From Hofstenia miamia (lineage: Eukaryota > Xenacoelomorpha > Acoela > Hofsteniidae): a DNA stretch of 64,000 bases. The position numbers and the translations under genes were made by a program. Position 1 is the stretch's first letter. The number at the start of each line of letters is the position of its first letter. Under the pieces are notes generated by a model. That model saw only the letters and a list, made by a program, of their open reading frames with translations. It made no database searches and was not told where the DNA came from. Below are positions 12,644-26,200 of this stretch, piece after piece. The stretch covers positions 620,543 to 684,542 of the forward strand of contig CABFPE010000079.1 in the NCBI GenBank assembly GCA_900660155.1. The letters run 5' to 3'.

Positions 12644-13671
12644 TGTGGAAGGAAAATATAAACTCTCATTTCATGTGCAGTTTCCAGTCACAAAGTCTTT
12701 GTACACATCACTTGATAAGTAATCATTTTATCACACTATGTCTACGACTAATTCTTACCAATATGAGTAATGAATCCGTGAGAGAGATTAGAAAACTCGT
12801 GAAATTATATTTTACAGATTGCAATTTACTTCGTCTTATTGATTAATTTGCATCAAATGTCCTAAGGGGCCAAGAGGCATTGGTAGACGATAAAATTTTG
12901 TCACATGGGCTCCCAAGATTTTTTAATAAAATATGCTCCTAAACCTACTTTACTGATTTAACAGCTGCATGGGCTTTTTCACTATTACTGGAGGAGGATT
13001 TTCAACTTTAGTAAGAGTAACGTGTTCAATTCAAAGAGAAACTTTCCTGTGTAAGAAAATAAATAGTTTTAATATAAAAGTTTTATTTGAGTCGGAGAAG
13101 ATTATATCACTCTGCTCCAGTATATCAAAGAAATACATATTGAGAGATCATCATCAAAAACTAATTTCCAACGAATTTCCAACAAAACCAAAGGCAGCAC
13201 CGATTTATGGAGAGTAATAAACAACGTATTATTAGTTTCCTTGATATACATATGATTTTTAATTGAAAAATAGAAATTTTATCGAAAATATTTACTGTGT
13301 CGAATAATATGAGAGATTACACTAAATCAAGTAAGACGAATGGAAACTTACAATTAACATGGTGAACTTTAGTGACACTATAATACTCTTTAAATACTAA
13401 AATTGCGATGAAAACAAGTTTTGAATAGCGTTTTATAAAACGTAAAAATTGTGGCATACAAAATTTTGAATGAAAGAATGAACTTCGAGGTTGGGCACAC
13501 CTGTGATCGTAAAATAAATATTGCCCTGCTGTAAAACATTCGACCAGCCCGCAACAGTTTAGTGCAGCTGAACCAATTATAATAAGAAATCAATTGGAAG
13601 AATTAACAATATTTCAAATAATACAGTTTAAACAGAAGCTTAAACAAAGCTAAACTAGAAAAAGAAAATCT

Positions 13672-13756
13672 GCCCGAATAATACGGGCGTCCGCCCGTAC
13701 CTCATCATGCTCGCCCAAAGCCACAGGCTTTCCTGCAAAACACTACTTCGGGGATT
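13672..13756. repeat. cluster of short GC-rich hairpins
   Basis: TACGGGCG/CGCCCGTA with a 2-nt loop (13682-13699) and AAAGCC-ACA-GGCTTT (about 13717-13731) lie together in GC-rich sequence. It could be a mobile-element scrap or a structured RNA segment; it does not fold as a tRNA by eye. Confidence 0.35.
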
Positions 13757-14144
13757 GTGAGCGTTAACAAAAGTTACAAATCTCAACCCAAATTATATGT
13801 TGACGTAAAGTGATCAATGCATTGTATTGATGTCATATATAAAATAATATATTTAACTGCATTTAGGTTAGTAGTTAAACAACCAATGCAATGAAAACAA
13901 CTGCATTGCCAAGTAAACGCGCAAATTCTACCGCCTACTAATGAGTCATTGCAAGCGAATGTTGTTATAAAATTAATTCAATTTCCACCACTAGACAATC
14001 TATATAGCTAGATCTAATAATCACAGAACGACGATTGATTTATGGGTTACTTATAAATCCTCTAAGGCTAATATTAAGTGAAAGCGCGCACCCAACTAGT
14101 TTGTGCAATTTATGGTATAAAAGTAGTGGAAATCTGGTACAAAC

Positions 14145-14265
14145 CTGCTCTGACCATCTTCATCGGTTTCCAAAAAGTTATTTTCATACTCTGAAGACAT
14201 AGCGGTCGTAGAACTGTCGTAAGCATCGCGATAGACTGGTGGCCGTGAATGTCCATTTAAACGAG
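14145..14265 (-). CDS. dvl: dvl exon 6: RLNGHS to acidic pre-PDZ segment
   Basis: The acceptor is TGAATGTTTAG and the donor GTTTGT, phase 2. The encoded peptide runs [19 protein letters not shown], then [19 protein letters not shown], aligning with human DVL3 (ATRLNG...GYDSSSTLMSSELETTSFFDSDEDDSTSRF). The next expected residues are the Ser-rich FSSSTEQ stretch and the basic cluster before PDZ. They were not found in the 14.1 kb remaining to the left. Confidence 0.93.
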
Positions 14266-17200
14266 CTAAACATTCATATTCTTAGTGATCAAATACACCT
14301 CAGTCCAAAAAATGATTCAAATTTTTTAAACAGGTTTAATTTAGGAGATTAGGATTGGTCAGGCACAATTAATAGGCAGAATTACGGTCGAAGAGTTCTC
14401 TGGCTGTGCCAATGCACTCTATCCAGATGGTTGAAATTTGAAATGTTTCAGAATATCAGCATTTAAATCATACAATGACCTTATATTTCTCTAGATATTA
14501 ATTCTGCGTAAAATGTTTAAGGTATTTTAAAGACTACATTGAGAAGGAAAATCTAAATAAAAATCACAAATTGAATAAAGTTGATTTGTCGAAATGCATT
14601 GAAAGTTAGTCCATCTTTAACTGTTGATCTTGTAAATATAGTAAAACAATTCTAATTAAAAAAAGTTTTTGAGGAAATTGATTTTTCTCAGACTAATCTT
14701 TGCAAAAAAAATTATTGCATTTGCAGCAATACCGAATTAACAAAGGCTTACATCAGCCGTTGACATGACCGATTGGAAATCATTTTCCTATTTTTGAGGG
14801 TATATGTAAAATTCGGATACACGTCATTAAACATACTAAATTAATTATATCTAAAAATAATGCACTCTTAAAAGGTTAAATCATAAAATGCTGCCACGCA
14901 TAAAGTAAATCTCAATACAAAATACAATTGAATAGATGTATTATAATGCATTTAATTGAGCGTTGCATTCTAACTGACACTTAAGATTGTCTACAAGAGG
15001 CATTTCGATATGTAGATGGCTCTAATAAATTTCAGCCAATAAATGTTTGGTAATCAATAAATTGTATAGGATTTATGTAGATGTATTTACTTAACAAATA
15101 ATTGAAACTGGTATTTATTTTTGTATTGCTCATTGCAATGAATTTTGAATTACGATTTTTTGACAATGTCAAATTCAAGCGGGGGTCTTTCAACAATGTA
15201 CAAAACTTAAATAAACTTATAAACAAAGTTTAGTTTAGTACCAGGCAAACCTTAAAATTAAAGTGATTAATGGTTTTACGCAGCCATCTAAATTCGATAC
15301 AATTGAATATGACAATACAGGTGCGGCTTTAGGGGGGGGAGGCACTCGGGAGCCAGTGCCCCCCTTTTTGGGGATTCTTAGTTTTTTGTAAAAGTATCTT
15401 CCTCAAATATTTTTTAGGTTGATGTTTGCAAGTTTCATCCAACAATTTAAGGTGAGCAATGCATTAATTTGGACATTTAAAGGTTACATTTTACAATGAA
15501 GTTTTCTCTTGGAGTTATTTTTGTTTAAATTTCCATTTTAGTTTAAGTTTTCTTGAGAAAAAACTGGTTGGTGCCCCCCACTCCCTGTTTTAAAAATCTT
15601 AAAGCCGCACCTGTGACAATATCTAGATAAATGCCTAAAACGTTGTTTTTTAAATGTCTTAGCACATGGATTTCTTAAACCAATAACAATTGCAAGAAAT
15701 AACTTCGAAAACAAATAATTGTTTTAAGGAGATACAGAAAAGTCTAAAATTCAAATAATATAAATTATCCTGGCAATATTAGGCTTATATATTAAAACAA
15801 GTTGGAAATTGTCGAAATTTGGTTGGAAAAATTTTCCGTTCTGGTTGCCTGGGTAACCACTAAATTAAAGGATACAATAAAGCTAAATTAAAAACGGTAA
15901 TATCTGTATAACTGAAGTAGTTATCATGTTATATTTTACCTCTTTTTGTAGAGAATAACATTCTTTATACAACTACAATAATTTTCTTAGTATTAAGTTT
16001 ACGACTATTTCTAATTTGCATAAGTATGGATACCTCATTAACATGCAAAATGTCATAAAATCGCTGAACTAAATACAAAATGGATTTTTTTCTCATTGTT
16101 AGTGTATAGAGAAATTGCTCTGAAATATTCTGTCCAAAAATCAAGTCAAAATACAGAACCAAACATGAGTTATGATTCTAGGTAAATATGAAAAAAATTG
16201 TTAAAAAATTAAATAGCGTGGCAGTTCAACAATATTCAGATTATCAAAAATTGTGTAAATCTTTTTGAATTTTTTGAATAATTACCCAAGAATAAGAAAT
16301 ATTTTCAAAACAAGAGTTAGGCAGAATTATATAGGATGGATAAAATTTTTAAAATATACAAAAAATAATTGATAAAAATTGAAAGAAACCATTTTTTCTG
16401 TAGGGGAACCCCCTTAATAGGTAATAGAGGTGGGCGCCGCCGTCATCGGACTACTATTGGCAGCGAAGACCTGATAAGGTCGGCGGCGGCGCAGCCGGCT
16501 GAGCGACATCTATAGAATTGGATTAGACTGTATAATATTCCATGTAGATACCCTATAAGGCCAATAGCCATGTAAAAATCTTATATGATGCAAGCAGTAT
16601 TGTGAAAATATCTATCTCCAAAAAGGTTCCTCATGCACTTACAAGCAATCTGATTAATAAGACACAACCCAATCAATGTTAAACGTCACTACCACATCAA
16701 ACACATTGAAAGTATTTGAAAAATAATTTCACCAAATTCATAATGATTCCCACACTCCACTCACAAATAATCTTTGCAAGGAATAAAATCAATTTTGTCT
16801 TAATACTACTATTCAACAATACGATAAACAACCATTTAACCTTTTAAAATGTGACAATGTATTTGGCGAAACATAAGTCATATAATCAATTGAAAAGTTG
16901 CCATTGATAAAGCAGCCACACCCTCATGCCAAACATTTTGTTAACACATAATAGAAAATTGTTACTATTGTTACTCTTAAATTGGTTTTTCAATATTGAA
17001 TCAAAACAAATTATCGATCATTCAGTGGGTTCTTAACAATATGTAATGAATATTTAAAATTCACAAGAATACTCACCATCGTTTCTGCGATTGCGAGGCA
17101 AATCTAAATACGATTGGTTAATTAAGTTTTAACTGAAAAATATTAATGATTATACAAATGAATGAAAATCGAGCAAAGTCAACAGACAAACTGAGTTTTT

Positions 17201-20200
17201 CATTGTCGTCAGAGATTTTCAAAGTTAATGCAGGCGCGGTTTAAGAGAGAGGCACCTGGGATTCAGTCCCTCCTCTTTGAAGAAAACGTATCTTCCATGT
17301 ATTTTAAATAAATTTCCTATTGATGTGTACAGGGGGGTCACCCACAAAGTTAAAGTGAGTGACGTCAGTGTCTGCGCTCAACTAACATAGGTTTTCAGGA
17401 AAAAAACCTCCATAAATTTTTTAATTTAAAAAGGAAAAGAGATATCATTTACTCAATGCGTTGGGTAATAAGTGCAACTTGACTGCCACTGAGTGATGCA
17501 GACAAGCTTTTACATTTTACAATACAACTTTCCCTTTGAATGATATTTTTACAAATTACAATATATTTTAAAATTTTCTGGATCCTAAAACCACCCCTGG
17601 TTAAATTGCTATGATTTTGGAAAAACAATTTGCGGAGAAGCATCCTCAGTCACCCTCAAGCACATAAAAACAATAAATTAAAAACTAAAAATGAAGGATA
17701 AAGTCGTGAGTGTGAAACAGGTGTTTGACTTGCGGTGACGAGATGATTAGCAAATGTTTACACCTCCAATGGATTTGGAGTAAATAGAAGTAAACAAACT
17801 TCAACGGTGTCTAAAATACGCTCACGGTGATAAACATCAACATTTTACTATCTACAATATTTTATTGCAAACAATATAGTGCCAACACTCAAATGGCGTG
17901 GTGTGGGAAAAGTTAATCTTGAGAGAAATAAAACTATCAAAACCAGGATATTAAGCAATAATTTAAATTTTCAAAATTTCAATTTAGATGACATTGTGTA
18001 AATCTTATTTATAGAGGTGAGACATATATGGAAAATCGTATTTTCAAGATTTACAAAGCATTGATCTTTGAAATCATACATTAATAAAAAATTAAGATTG
18101 AATGTTAATCCGATAAATTTATCACGTTAATGGCTGGTTTGCGATGAAAAAACATTCAAATTCCTCAAGCGGCTTGGCTTGTAAAAAACGCGATGAAAGT
18201 GCGCTCTAACATCGTTTAAACTTAATTTTAATATACCAAAATCAATCTTCTTAATTCAATAACATCATAAGGATGGAAAAATTACAATATTAGTTCTAAG
18301 GATAGATGTAACTGAAGGCTTATTAACTGCATTTGTAATTTTGAAAAGAGAAAATTTTCCTAACGATTTCAAAATTTATAGCTGTTAAAAAATTGAAAAT
18401 TTTTAATAAGGAATTTAAAATAAAAAACGATTTAAAAAAATGTGTTAGAACACAAAAGCTATTTTACTATTTAAAGCAATACAAATTGTTTTCGTAAATA
18501 CTATCACCAGCAACAATTTATGATTGCAGCTTTTGCAAAAAAGTGAATGCGGCTTTATTAATCTAAGGGGGCCGTAAACTTTTAAATCACAGTGGTTTCA
18601 ATGTTATTTTGGATCTGGTAATAAAAGTTTAACAAAAATTGGTTTTGATGTGCAGTATTTTTTTTTGAAATTACTAAAAGATATATATTTTACAATTACG
18701 AGTATTTTTTTCACGTTGAGAATTTAAAATGTACATGCGAGCTTAGAAATTGTGGACCCAGTGAATGACGGTCTGAAAATTTCAACCTGGGTCTATGTTT
18801 AGATCTAAGCGATAGATCACCAAGAGTTGATTACAGGTATCTACAAACCTGCTTACTGTGTAACAACTTAAATAAAAGTCTAAACTGATTTGCTGAAATA
18901 TATTTAAACAAAATTAACTTAAAAACTATGATATACTGTCAAAGGAATATGCAGGCAACACAAACTTATTGAAAATAAAAACAAGCAAGTCAGTGAAAAA
19001 CCAAAATCAAAATAAATTAAGAAAATTTTGCTTGTTAGTTGAAGAAGAACAAGGAGTTGTTTATGAAATAGCAGAGCCTAATAAAATCGTATATAAAAAA
19101 TAAGTTGGAAGAATGATTGCAATTAAAAATGAAATTGGGGGAAGTTGTCGAGAAAGGTGAAAATAGAGTGGTACAAATTAGGGCACATGTTGAACAGTGT
19201 TTGCAAAATGTGATAATTATCAGAAACAACAATAAAAGCGGTGCGAGTTGAAACACGAAACAAGGTCACACCACTAAATGTTAAACGTTACACATTAAAC
19301 ACGAGTAAAGATATTGTCACATAACCGGTCTTGGAAATAAAATGCATAAAATATTTTAAAGCTACAATATTTTTGATAAAAGAATTTGACAGCAGAGTGC
19401 ATACATTGACATTGGCAGCTATAAACCTGAGGTGCATACTTGATTCAGACGCAAACGAAAAGGGGTGCCTCAAAGGGCTAGAGCAGTCCATCCCGCCCCG
19501 CCAACAATCTCAAAGGTGGCACTTATTTTTGCATCAAATCTTTTAAAATTTAAAAAATTTAAGCTTTGTTTCGGAAGGACCCCTCCAATAATAACATTGT
19601 TCTTTAGCTCCTCACTTGATTATACGAAATGTTTGGAAGCAAATCATTATTTGCCTTTTAGGATAGGACGAGGGATCTATTAATCAAAGATAGCAGATTT
19701 ATTTCTTATGCGAATGCAAAAATGTAAAACTTAAAATGCATGATAGGATAAGTGAGTTCGATGGGCTTTAAAAGTTTTGGATCTTAATTTGTGCTTCTCT
19801 CTAGAGTGACATGCTCATGTAACTGAATTCAAAACAATTAAACTTATGTTTTCATCCTGAGCAACGCTCAGGTTTTTATTAACACCATGATTTAATAGAG
19901 ACAAAAGCGCTTTGAAATCTTCGAAAAAGCAAATGGCGCTTCTTGATACTTTTACTGTGGATCAAGGGGTTAGCCACATTTTTTGATGTTAAACACCAAA
20001 ATAACATCAAAACTAATTTCAATAGCCGAGAAAATTTATAGGTCACATTAATAGTACAACCTCATTATCCAGAAAACGGCAATGCTTTAAACAATTATAT
20101 TTGTCAATAAGCACTCAGAAGCATCACGTATTAGTTGGATGGTCGAGAACAAAAATTCAGGATATGCGTGCAAAAAATGAGAGCTTGTGGGTTCGTGGAT

Positions 20201-23200
20201 GCCAGCAATGAGCAGCTGTCGTTGAGATTGAAAATGTCATACAAACATTCATTTTATGTTGCTGCATCGACATGAAGCTCTCACCTCATTATTATATAAA
20301 ATCAAATAATTCCACTTTTTTAAGATTGTGGCATATCGCAGGGACAAAACATGCAGTGATTACGCGTTGGTAAGAGAAACTACATTTTAAATATTAATAG
20401 AATTTGTAATTTAGATGAAGAGAATGTTTAGGTGTAAAACTTTATTAATATTTAAGTTAACAAACCTATAAGTAAGGCTTTTGCATTAACCGCGGTGCGG
20501 AAAGTTTTATAAAATGTCTGCCGCGAAAAACTCGAATTATTTGGTAAACAACTTTGTGTTTCCATAAATATTAACATACTTATTTGATGCATTTTTAAGC
20601 AAATTGTCATGAGCGTAACAATAGATTACTTATTAAGCAATCTATGATGCCATTTTAATTCATGTGCTTGCCGAAATATAAACAAAATAATAGTAGAATA
20701 CTTCAAATCCACTTCTCATCTAATTATATGTAAGAATAAACTTAAAAAAAGCAAAAACTGAATCAACATTGAAAATATTCGATTATTTCTGAAAACTACA
20801 AAACCTGAACTTTTTTAACATTTCAATTAGCTATTCCTACAATACTAATAGCGTAAATACTTACAATAACACTTGCACTTCAAACCTGACCTCGTTCAGA
20901 ATCAAAATTGACCTTATGAAAACCTAGTTCATCCCTATTTCCATAGGGGAAGGGAGTAACATCATCCTCTTCTCGAATTACATTCCCCTTTTTTTACACC
21001 GTACCTGAATGTAAACATTGGTTTAGTTGTAAACATCTTCAAAAAACAGAAAATCTAATAATTATAGTCAGACTTAAGAAATCATGCAACCATACTAACA
21101 TATTAATTTTAGTTAAGATGGGATTTGATAAATACCAACCATAATACTAGCACAATTTAAAGAAATGTTGAGATAAAATTGTCGTTGGGTAAACAGTTTA
21201 ACCCTATAATTATTTGAAAGCTAATCATAAATCAACAAACCGCTTGCGATTGACAATTGCATAGATAAAGTACATTAATCATATACTGCTATTCCCGCCT
21301 ATCATTTTGATGTTCTATGATGCATTTCACATATGGAATGAAGGAAAGCAGTAAAGTACGGGTACCAAAGCCATATGGATATAACACGTTTTTTCAACTT
21401 AATATCAAATTTTAATAAAATTGATCAAACTACAAGGCTACTGTTTTGAGTTGGAGTTGACACACGCTGACTCAAACCTGACCAGACCTGATTAATCCTG
21501 ATCGACATGATCTAAAAATTCTAACCTTACTAAACACTAACACCTACTAGCAATTAATCCATCCCATTTCCATTGAAAATTACCAAGATATGAATTTCTC
21601 AGTATTTCCCTAGCATAGTCTCTAAAATCATATAAAATATTTTTTTAACAAATAGTTCAAATACATTAAACATTTAAATTGTTTTAAACGCTTAAAACAA
21701 TTTTTTTTGCTCTCCGACAAAAGCACTTCAAGGTAATACAATTTTGATGGAACCGTAGTAACCATTGAACTATGATAAATTTATCAACATTCATTTTTCG
21801 TATCATGCACGCAAACAAAACGCATGTTTCAAATGGAAATGAATAAAAGGGAAACACTACATTCCAGCGACTACATATGTAATGTGCTACTGAGATGAGA
21901 AACCGGCCTAAATAAGGCTTTAAATGGGAGCATGTCACATAACGTAGGCAAACATTTAGAATGTGAGCAAATAAACTCAGTGAGAAAGTTCAATGCTTCA
22001 GTAGCCGACGTAATATTAAATGTAACAATATTCAGGTGTGAACATTCACCTATTAATGCACCAAACTGTTGTTTTTGGGAAGAGTAAAACACAAGAAAAA
22101 TTGTAAGAGAACGTGGACGCGTCACGTGCTAAATAAAAATAAACTGACAAATAATGACAAGTCTATTTGTAGCGATTACAGAAACGTTGAAAACCGCACA
22201 CACACACACTCATTTCACAACAGCAAAGCGGCGTATATGGGTCAAAATCTCGATAAAAATAATTATGCTTCAATTGTGCTGAGAGTGATTTAGATAATTC
22301 ACAAAATCTAGAATTCCAAATGTGCAACTAAAAATCAAAGAGTTCAATATTAATATATTGCATGAAACATGCACCCAGTGACGATCTAGGAATTTACAAA
22401 CGGAAATAAAATATTATTCTGACATTAACATACAATTAAAAACTGATTTTAAAATCACAGGGATAAATTGTTAGCAGTAGAGAGTAACATCGAATGCTTG
22501 ATTAACTTGATATGGATCAGGTTCTGGCATCAAACTGTTGGGTCGGTTAGGGTCGAACTTGCTTTTACGAGCATTTCTTGACTTCAACCTAAACGTTGTT
22601 TTGTTCCTAATAACCGTAACCGCCGATATCCGATTTTTCTGTAACTCTAAAAACCAGTAACTGCCTTGGATTTTTAAACGCACGGAACAAAATATTCAAA
22701 ATAAAAAATCGAAAATAAAAATCTAAAAGTCTGAGACATTAAAGGAAGGCTTTTTACGATTAATCGAATTATCAAAGACTAAATTAACAAATTAAAAAAT
22801 AGGCCCTTTGGTTTTTCCGGGCCGGTATTATAAGCCCGTAATATCCATAGCCAACTGTTTCTTAACTAAAATAGCATGACAGTCATAACAATAACAACAA
22901 TGTTGTTTACGTCAAAAACCAAACTAAGTACTTAAATTTTACAAAAATAAAATCATACTTAAGTCACGTTTCCAGAAGAAGTTGTACCAATTCATCCCAA
23001 TAATTGACAACACATCAGTGTAAAAATATTTTTAATGTTTTGCTGATTACTCATTTACTGGAAACAAGTTTTAATTTATCATAATAGTACACTAAAGCCC
23101 TTGTAAAATAAATATATTATATTGATTATATGATTTCTAAGTACCAATTTACATATTAACACAATATCAGAAAGTGACAATGCAATGAAACTCTTTGATT

Positions 23201-26200
23201 TTCAATAATACAATTTATTTCATGTGGCTCAGTGGAAAATTTTATATAATATGTTGTAATTGTTGTTGTGAATCTACATGAGATTAGTTTTTTTACAAAA
23301 TACATATAGATATATAGAATAGATAGAAACAAAATACATATCCGTCAATTGACCTAGTATGCTTCAAGCAAATCGTTTTAAGAATTAGTATCCTCGAACA
23401 ACTTTGTCCGTGCCCGGTACGGGCCCTACCCTAGTTAGTCTTAGTTGATTTGTTGACAAATTTGTTGCAAAACGGTGCACACTGCAATTAATAAAATTTG
23501 TGTCAGACAGAATAGACTAATATTCGAAAATCTTGGCCATTTTCGGGCATAATCATAGCTCTAGAAGAGTTTTAGTAGTGGGTGGGAAATTTCAACAAAT
23601 CATTGATTGGTTGCTCAAAAAGTTACTGATGCTAATTACCGCTCGATTTGAAAAAGATCCAAGGCGTTACACATTGCAAATGAAATTTTGTTTCGAATCG
23701 GGTAGGGATATACGGTAGTTAATTTTCATGTAGATTTGGGAAATGCATGCTCTGATCGTTTTGAGATAAAAATGAAATTATGCAAGTGAAGGAATTAATT
23801 TTTTATGATTAAGAAAGTGTGTACACAAACATTGAATCCGCATTAGTTGAGGTGAAGCAGGAATTTAACGGATATTTGTTGATCTTGGTTTAGCGGATAA
23901 CAACAACAAAGCGACTTTATTAGACGGTCAAGGTGGATAAGTTACACCAAAGCATTAGTGAGCAGCAAAAACGCCCAACTCGATACACCAGGACTGTGCA
24001 AGATTGAAATCGATTTGATTCACTTTTAGATAAAATATGAACATAATATTCATTTACAAGTTTTCTTGTAAAATAAAGTATGTTCAGCACTGTCACCTTT
24101 CAACACTCGCCTAGCGTTCTTTGTATTCCCACTAGCATTCTAAACCTGTTCGCTCGTCACCGCGCTTTACTACAAGTATCCAAATCGATTATTTACAATA
24201 GTATACAACTATCGCTAGATGCTATGCTGAAAGAATCGCATTTTAGGAAACATGACATATCATTATTATTTATAACAATGAGGAAGAATACAGAAAATCT
24301 AAAAACCATTACAATATCGATTGGATTCGGGTGAAGAAACAGCCAATTATAAAATAAACAATAATAAACCATACACCGAATGAAAACTTTCAAGCCATCA
24401 CAACTTTTATAAAATAAACATTTCACACGCGATATGATATCAACTGAAGAAATAAAATTTAAAACAAATTCTTAATATTAAATAAATATTAGAATCTAAA
24501 ATACATTACTTAATAAAAGAAAAAAATATTTAACGTGCGCCATCTTTGGAAGTAAAAACGAAATTTTTATTAACGGTGACCAATTGAAGAAGGTCTAACA
24601 TAAATGATATATTCATTTTACACTGAAGCTCCATTCCAGTTTACTCACACAATGTTTAAACTATAGAATAACGATATTTTTGAGGGCATGCTAGACTAGC
24701 GTAAATGGAAAGAATATGTACTTTGAAATAAACGATTTTCATGTCAAAAATTCCAGGAAGTAGAAGAAATAGTTATACACGTGTTTAAAATTGTAAAACG
24801 TATTCTTGGTGGAATGTTCTGTAATTTGTCATATCGTTATCATTACTTCATTCATAGGTAATAGTAAGTTACACCAGAACTTTACGAAAGTGTAACACAA
24901 AAACAAAAGTACTTGTTTAGAAAAGTGAAAATGCGCTGCAAAAAGATGTGGGATTTGATCAAATATATTGATTAACACTTGCAAAAACACTCACTGTTGC
25001 TCATTCACCCCAATTGTATGAACCAAAAACAATAAATTAGAGCTGTTACATAATTGAGTGATTTAATATTATTAAATCTAATTAGTAAAAGCGAATTGTT
25101 TATAATTACATAGCTTCCAGACATACTGTATTTTATCCGGATAACCTCATTACCGCAGATGATTACTTTTTAAGGGTGTAATGCACAATCAAATGTGTAA
25201 GACCAAAATTAAAGACTTGCACAATTTGTAGAAAGGGGAAGGACAAAAGATTTTATTAATATAATAATAGTAATAACTATAAATGTGTTACATGTTTAAG
25301 TGTTCATAATAATTGGCAAATGCATTCATATTTACAGTGTCGAATTTTAGGTTTCTTTTATTAATAATTGGAAATATTATTTAGCATTACCATTTATATT
25401 AACGATATTTAGTACTCAGTCTCTCAATTAGCCACACATCGAATCACTATTTTTTCCAAACATCCTTATATCAGAGATGGACATGGGCCGGGTCTGGGCC
25501 GAATTCTAAAAAACACTATTCCGGAATAGTCCACGGGAATACATTGAATTTTATATATGTAATAATTATAAACTTGAATAAAATTTAAATTTTGGAAGAT
25601 TTACAGTAGTATAATATATACCTCGTTGCAAAAAAAATGGCCACGGCCTGTAGATTTCAAAACACGAATAATTCCCTAATAAGGCATTTAGCTAAAAATT
25701 TCTCAAAGCGAACATGGTAGACAAACGTCTCTAGATTCAATTGGTAGCACACACAACACGATTACTTTGCAAAGTACCTGTCAACAGTTAGTTTTGCCTT
25801 GCACAACTGCAATGAATCAGTCAAAGCGAGACACACTTGAATTTCTGTACAAGCACGTGTCAACGGACCGCGAATTTTTGCGACCATGTTCTGCAATGAA
25901 CGGCCGAACTTTTCGTAGGAATATTAAAAAGTTGGAAGAAGGTGGGACGTTACAAAGGGAGCGGGGAAGTGGCCGACCCCTAAAAATCACTGGAAACGAG
26001 AAGAAGCGACTTACGCAATTTGCCTTGAAAAATCCGGCATTTTCAACGAAAGAGGTAAGAGAAGTTTTTGTTCAGAAGACAGGGATCCAGGTTGACCAGT
26101 CAACTGTATACAGAACCCTACGGACTGCTGGCGTTACTAAAAAACTGGGAAAAATTGTCCCTCAAATTACCGAAAACCATAAGCGGAAACGTTTGGAGTT

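Larger units (their letters stand above)
1..14144 (-). other. dvl intron 6, left end outside window
   Basis: No PDZ-coding exon was found here, so the intron appears to run past position 1. It contains an assembly duplication (2649-4064), a LINE 3' fragment (2992-3300), a compound microsatellite (5621-5719), a hAT MITE (6546-6860), the RING-like gene candidate (8937-9305), a repeat at 12300-12643 and hairpins near 13675. I saw nothing in 1-2640, 4070-5610, 9320-12290 and most of 12650-13670. Confidence 0.6.
14266..17076 (-). other. dvl intron 5 (2.8 kb)
   Basis: An AT-rich intron holding a 296-bp hAT MITE (15318-15613) and a short GC-rich inverted repeat (about 16426-16513). Nothing else is recognised. 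Confidence 0.8.

Noticed and set aside
19465-19683. Overlapping plus and minus frames in a GC-richer patch
   Set aside because: No family motif and no gene structure; probably an unrecognised repeat fragment.
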